Source: Methanobacterium sp. (GTDB lineage: Archaea; Methanobacteriota; Methanobacteria; Methanobacteriales; Methanobacteriaceae). From it: a stretch of DNA of 64,000 nt. The notes beneath the pieces were generated by a model that was given only the letters and a program-made list of their open reading frames with translations, did no database searches and had not been told where the DNA came from. This document shows positions 61,086-64,000 of the stretch, in pieces; position 1 is the stretch's first letter, and each line of letters opens with the position of its first letter. Made by a program: the position numbers and the translations under genes. The DNA lies in assembly GCA_039666455.1 (NCBI GenBank), contig JAVSLW010000009.1:67529-131528 (forward strand), written 5' to 3'.

Positions 61086-61379
61086 ATGAGAGAAGAATTG
61101 GTAAAAAAAGTGAAAGATTCATTATCAACAGTAGCTGACCCTCACATGGGCATCAGCATAGTAGAAATGGGAATTGTTCAAAACATTGAAATAGTAGAAA
61201 ATGAAGGAACAGTTGCAAAGGTAACAATAAGACCAACAAATCCAGGGTGCATGAGTGCAGCAAACATTGCAATGAGTGCAAAAATTGCTGCGGAGAAAGT
61301 AGAAGAGATAGACAAGGCTGAAATCATTGTTGAAGGTCATATGATGGCCGATGCTATCTGTGAAATGGTCAATAAATAG
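61086..61379 (+). CDS. DUF59/MIP18 family iron-sulfur assembly protein
   Basis: The 97-residue protein has family text VADPHMGISIVEMGIVQNIE and IRPTNPGCMSAANIAMSAKI; the conserved Cys of the C-terminal part is present (NPGC). DUF59 proteins help deliver or insert Fe-S clusters and fit a genome rich in [4Fe-4S] proteins. GAGGAG precedes the ATG by five bases, and an AT-rich promoter with AAATATAAATAG lies near 60950. The adenylate kinase gene begins 13 bases after its stop. Confidence 0.9.
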   Translation: MREELVKKVKDSLSTVADPHMGISIVEMGIVQNIEIVENEGTVAKVTIRPTNPGCMSAANIAMSAKIAAEKVEEIDKAEIIVEGHMMADAICEMVNK

Positions 61380-61392
61380 GCAACCGGTGAAT

Positions 61393-61947
61393 ATGGAACT
61401 ACCTTGGAACACTGTTGTGGTTACAGGCGTTCCTGGTGTTGGTAAAACATCACTCTGTAAAAAAGTATCTGATGATTTAGGCTATAATTACATAAATTAT
61501 GGAGATCTGATGCTTTCTATAGCTGAAAGCAAAGGTCTCGCTTCCACAGACTTTCAAATGTTCAGTCTGGATATGGATGTGCAGCATAATATCTGGAAGG
61601 GCGCTGCTTTAAAAATAAAGGATATGAACAGGGTTCTTGTGGATTTACATGGTGTTGATCAGTCTTCAATTGGATATATTGTTTCACTTCCTGCCTTGAT
61701 CATTGAACCTGACGTAATTATATTGATAGAATCTTCAAAGGGCAATATACTTCAAAGAAGAAGTAAAGATAGCAAAGAAAGAATAATTGACACTGTAAAA
61801 AGCTTAAAAGAACATATGGATATTTTAAAAGTTACAATGGCTTCATGTTCTGCAATAATCGGATGTAACTTAATAATATTAAAAAATGATGATTTTAAGG
61901 CCTGTCTGGAAGATATGAAAAATATTTTAGGCGGTAAACTGTTTTAA
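61393..61947 (+). CDS. Archaeal adenylate kinase (AdkA-like)
   Basis: The 184-residue protein has the P-loop VVVTGVPGVGKTSLCKKVSD, NYINYGDLMLSIAESKGLAS (substrate loop), MNRVLVDLHGVDQSSIGYIV and EPDVIILIESSKGNILQRRS, in the order known for trimeric archaeal adenylate kinases. VDLHG replaces the usual VDTH motif, and the segment DxxRxL before the middle domain is changed to SLDMDVQ, so it is a divergent member. It would interconvert AMP, ADP and ATP. The ATG at 61393 is used; a longer reading from 61351 lies within the DUF59 gene and a GTG at 61387 is an alternative. Confidence 0.78.
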   Translation: MELPWNTVVVTGVPGVGKTSLCKKVSDDLGYNYINYGDLMLSIAESKGLASTDFQMFSLDMDVQHNIWKGAALKIKDMNRVLVDLHGVDQSSIGYIVSLPALIIEPDVIILIESSKGNILQRRSKDSKERIIDTVKSLKEHMDILKVTMASCSAIIGCNLIILKNDDFKACLEDMKNILGGKLF

Positions 61948-62127
61948 GCATCTGGAGAGGTTAATTTCACTCCAAAAAGTTGGGGAATGCACCAGGCACA
62001 GGGCAACTGGCAGCCCATCATGAGCAAAGCTTATATATGATGAAGTCTAAATCTTGAAACTACCTTTTTACAGGTTTTGAAATGTTTAGACCAGCCAATT
62101 AATATTTACATTTCAATTAATTGATGG

Positions 62128-62202
62128 GGGCCCGTGGCTCAGCTTGGTTAGAGCGCACGGCTGATAACCGTGAGGCCCTGGGTTCGAATCCCAGCGGGCC
62201 CA
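62128..62202 (+). tRNA. tRNA-Ile(GAU)
   Basis: The seven-base acceptor stem GGGCCCG (62128-62134) pairs with CGGGCCC (62195-62201), followed by discriminator A at 62202. The D arm contains GGCTCAGCTTGGTTAGAGC, the anticodon stem ACGG/CCGT encloses CTGATAA with anticodon GAT at 62163-62165, and the TψC arm is CTGGGTTCGAATCCCAG. No intron is present and CCA is not encoded. An AT-rich TTAATATTTACA near 62098-62110 may be its promoter. The purine at G15-equivalent positions makes it a potential archaeosine substrate. Confidence 0.97.
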
Positions 62203-62363
62203 TTAATTATTAAATTAATTATTAATTTTTATTATTTAATGAATGATTAAATCTTTGAAAATAAAGTGCTATTACAAAAAAATTTATATCTGAAATGAAT
62301 ACATAATATAATATGGAGCAATGTGGTAATTTAATTACCTCATTTTATTCTATTTTTTTAAAA

Positions 62364-63413
62364 TTAGCTGTTTTTACTCGATTTTATAAATTCTTGAAGT
62401 TTCCAAATAGCATCACCAGATTTAATAGCTTTAAAAGACATTTTAACTCCATCTGGAAGATTATCTACAATTCCTGCTAAAAACAATATGGCAGCTGCAT
62501 TTACAAGACATATGTCCAGTCTTGCCCTGTCAGTTTCATCGGTATTTTTACCCTTTAAAACATTAACTGCAATTTCTCTGTTTTTATCCAGATCTGACGC
62601 TGCTTTTATAAGTTCTTTATCTATCTTTTTAATTCCAAAGTCTTCTGGATAAAGCTCATCCAGTTCAATTTTATTATCATCAAGAAATGCAACCTTTGTT
62701 TTGCCGATGGTTGAAATTTCATCCATTGCAGGGTTTCCTTCTCCATCAAAACCATGGACTACCATGGCCCGTTTTACACCCAGTCTTTTAAGCACTTCAG
62801 CCATAATTTCAACATACTGTGGATCAAAAACCCCCAGTAACTGAATATCTGCACTTGCAGGCGATGTAAGAGGACCTAAAATGTTAAATACAGTTCTAAT
62901 ACCAAGTTCCCCTCTTACAGGCATCACGTGCTTCATTGCAGGATGGAAGTTAGGGGCGAACATAAATCCTATGCCTGATTTTTCCATACATTTTTCCACA
63001 TCTTTTGCATCACAGTCTATATTGACTCCAAGAGCTTCTAAAATATCAGCACCGCCACATTTACTTGTTATACTTCTGTTACCGTGCTTTGCAACTATAA
63101 CACCGCATGAAGCAGCTATAATTGCTGAAATTGTGCTTACATTAAACGTTTTTAATCTGTCGCCGCCTGTACCGCAGGTATCTACAAGTGGAACATCGAT
63201 ATTAGGAGAAACACTGACACTGACATCGCGCATTGCCCTTACAAAACCAGTTATTTCATCAACTGTCTCTCCTTTCATAGAAAGGGCGGTGAGAAAAGAT
63301 GCTATTTGAATGTCACTTGCATTCCCACTAACTATTTGCATCATGCATTCATAAGCTTCTTTTTCATTCAGATTCTCGTATAAAACAACTTTTTTGATGC
63401 ATTCAGCTATCAT
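62364..63413 (-). CDS. trpD: Anthranilate phosphoribosyltransferase
   Basis: TrpD joins anthranilate and phosphoribosyl pyrophosphate in tryptophan synthesis. The 349-residue protein shows VDTCGTGGDRLKTFNVSTIS (PRPP-binding), VAKHGNRSITSKCGGADILE, FMFAPNFHPAMKHVMPVRGE and VFNILGPLTSPA, all family signatures. Its first codons overlap the end of trpA by 11 bases, so the two genes are translationally coupled in a trp operon whose start lies beyond the window. The order trpA-trpD, with trpD last, is a known archaeal arrangement. An AT-rich run follows its stop. Confidence 0.96.
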   Translation of the reverse strand: MIAECIKKVVLYENLNEKEAYECMMQIVSGNASDIQIASFLTALSMKGETVDEITGFVRAMRDVSVSVSPNIDVPLVDTCGTGGDRLKTFNVSTISAIIAASCGVIVAKHGNRSITSKCGGADILEALGVNIDCDAKDVEKCMEKSGIGFMFAPNFHPAMKHVMPVRGELGIRTVFNILGPLTSPASADIQLLGVFDPQYVEIMAEVLKRLGVKRAMVVHGFDGEGNPAMDEISTIGKTKVAFLDDNKIELDELYPEDFGIKKIDKELIKAASDLDKNREIAVNVLKGKNTDETDRARLDICLVNAAAILFLAGIVDNLPDGVKMSFKAIKSGDAIWKLQEFIKSSKNS

Positions 63414-64000
63414 AACACTCCTCTTTAATTTTTGTTGCTTCCTTCAGTTCCCTTACAAAATCAGCAATCTTTTTTAACATAATTTCTTTATTCTTTAGAT
63501 TTTCAGTTATCAGGTTTAATATGGCGCTTGCAACTATTGCCCCATCTGCTCCTGACTTTATAACGTCTCTAACATGCTCTGGCTTAGAAATACCAAAGCC
63601 AACGCATACTGGAAGGTCGCTGTTTGCTTTAATACGTTTTATCAGTTTAAGAGATGTATTTTTAAGTTCGCTTCTTGCACCGGTTGTTCCCATAACTGCA
63701 ACCACATAAAGGAACCCGGAACATATCTCTGTAATTTTAGGCAGTCTTTCATTGCTGGTGGTTTGAGCAACCATGAAAATCTGCTGAACACCATTTGCTT
63801 TAGAGGCATAAAGCGTATCTTCTGCTTCTTCAGGGGGTAAATCTGCGGCCAAAACTGCATTTACACCGCTTTTTCTGGCAGCTTTGAAGTATTCGTCAGG
63901 ACCCATCTTATAAATCAGGTTGTAGTAGGTCAAAACGCCAATGGGGATATCTGTAAATTCTCTTACTCTTTTTATAAATTCAAACCCTTTTTTTGTTGTC
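63403..64000 (-). CDS. trpA: Tryptophan synthase α chain, start beyond the window
   Basis: TrpA cleaves indole-3-glycerol phosphate and passes indole to TrpB. The visible 199 residues begin within KGFEFIKRVREFTDIPIGVL, continue into TYYNLIYKMGPDEYFKAARK, then GVNAVLAADLPPEEAEDTLY (catalytic Asp region), and later LPVCVGFGISKPEHVRDVIK and GADGAIVASAI, the phosphate-binding loops. The N-terminal third including the catalytic Glu lies outside. It overlaps trpD by 11 bases. Confidence 0.95.
   Translation of the reverse strand, partial: TTKKGFEFIKRVREFTDIPIGVLTYYNLIYKMGPDEYFKAARKSGVNAVLAADLPPEEAEDTLYASKANGVQQIFMVAQTTSNERLPKITEICSGFLYVVAVMGTTGARSELKNTSLKLIKRIKANSDLPVCVGFGISKPEHVRDVIKSGADGAIVASAILNLITENLKNKEIMLKKIADFVRELKEATKIKEECYDS

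Overview
The window comes from a hydrogenotrophic methanogenic archaeon, most likely a Methanobacterium-type member of the Methanobacteriales. The evidence is a complete 20-gene energy-converting hydrogenase A (eha) operon, the methanogenesis enzyme Mer, methanofuran synthesis (mfnB), archaeosine tRNA modification (tgtA, arcS, raSEA), an archaeal nascent-polypeptide-associated complex protein, an isoprenoid-lipid (geranylgeranyl) reductase, AT-rich DNA, TATA boxes about 25 bases upstream of starts, and GGTG/GGAGG-type ribosome binding sites.

Layout. Positions 1-6500 hold a flippase cut by the window edge, mobA, guaB, mfnB and an LUD/CCG-domain iron-sulfur pair. Positions 6500-19700 are an accessory surface-glycan island: family 2 glycosyltransferases, a second flippase, a hexapeptide acyltransferase and a DUF2304/GtrB-like pair. 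It also holds much gene decay: one glycosyltransferase-type gene with an internal deletion and an in-frame TGA, one with a single-base frameshift in a G7 tract, a DUF2304 fragment, an alcohol dehydrogenase tail, and a cluster of TumA/TumE-like toxin-antitoxin genes, one pair intact and two with ruined toxins. Positions 19800-29600 are conserved housekeeping: DUF488, MnmC-like methyltransferase, TgtA, NAC, a phosphoesterase, an NYN-type nuclease, a membrane-anchored double-palm protein resembling GTP cyclohydrolase III/Cas10, argJ and argB.

Positions 29900-43890 are ehaA to ehaT followed by a further six-cluster polyferredoxin and a CBS-domain protein. Eha is a membrane [NiFe] hydrogenase that uses ion-motive force to drive reduction of low-potential ferredoxin by H2; the three polyferredoxins in the cluster carry 6, 10 and 6 predicted [4Fe-4S] clusters. 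Positions 44000-45600 hold three tandem copies of a small secreted Asn/Thr- and Lys/Ala/Ser-rich protein, each with its own promoter and terminator. Then come a sensor kinase whose phospho-acceptor His is replaced by Tyr, a trehalose-phosphatase-like enzyme, a TmcAL-like nucleotidyltransferase, RaSEA, mer, two mini metal-binding proteins, a geranylgeranyl reductase, a UbiA-type prenyltransferase, a rubredoxin-TPP enzyme fusion, a glutamate-synthase-like flavoprotein with a DUF2769 head, arcS, a DUF59 protein, an adenylate kinase, tRNA-Ile(GAU), and trpD with the start-truncated trpA at the edge.

The features I consider most worth follow-up are the double-palm membrane protein beside an NYN nuclease, the rubredoxin/TPP plus DUF2769/GltB pair, the tandem secreted proteins with a shared palindromic promoter, the decaying TumA/TumE cluster, and two small palindromic repeat elements. 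No CRISPR array, complete insertion sequence or rRNA was seen.
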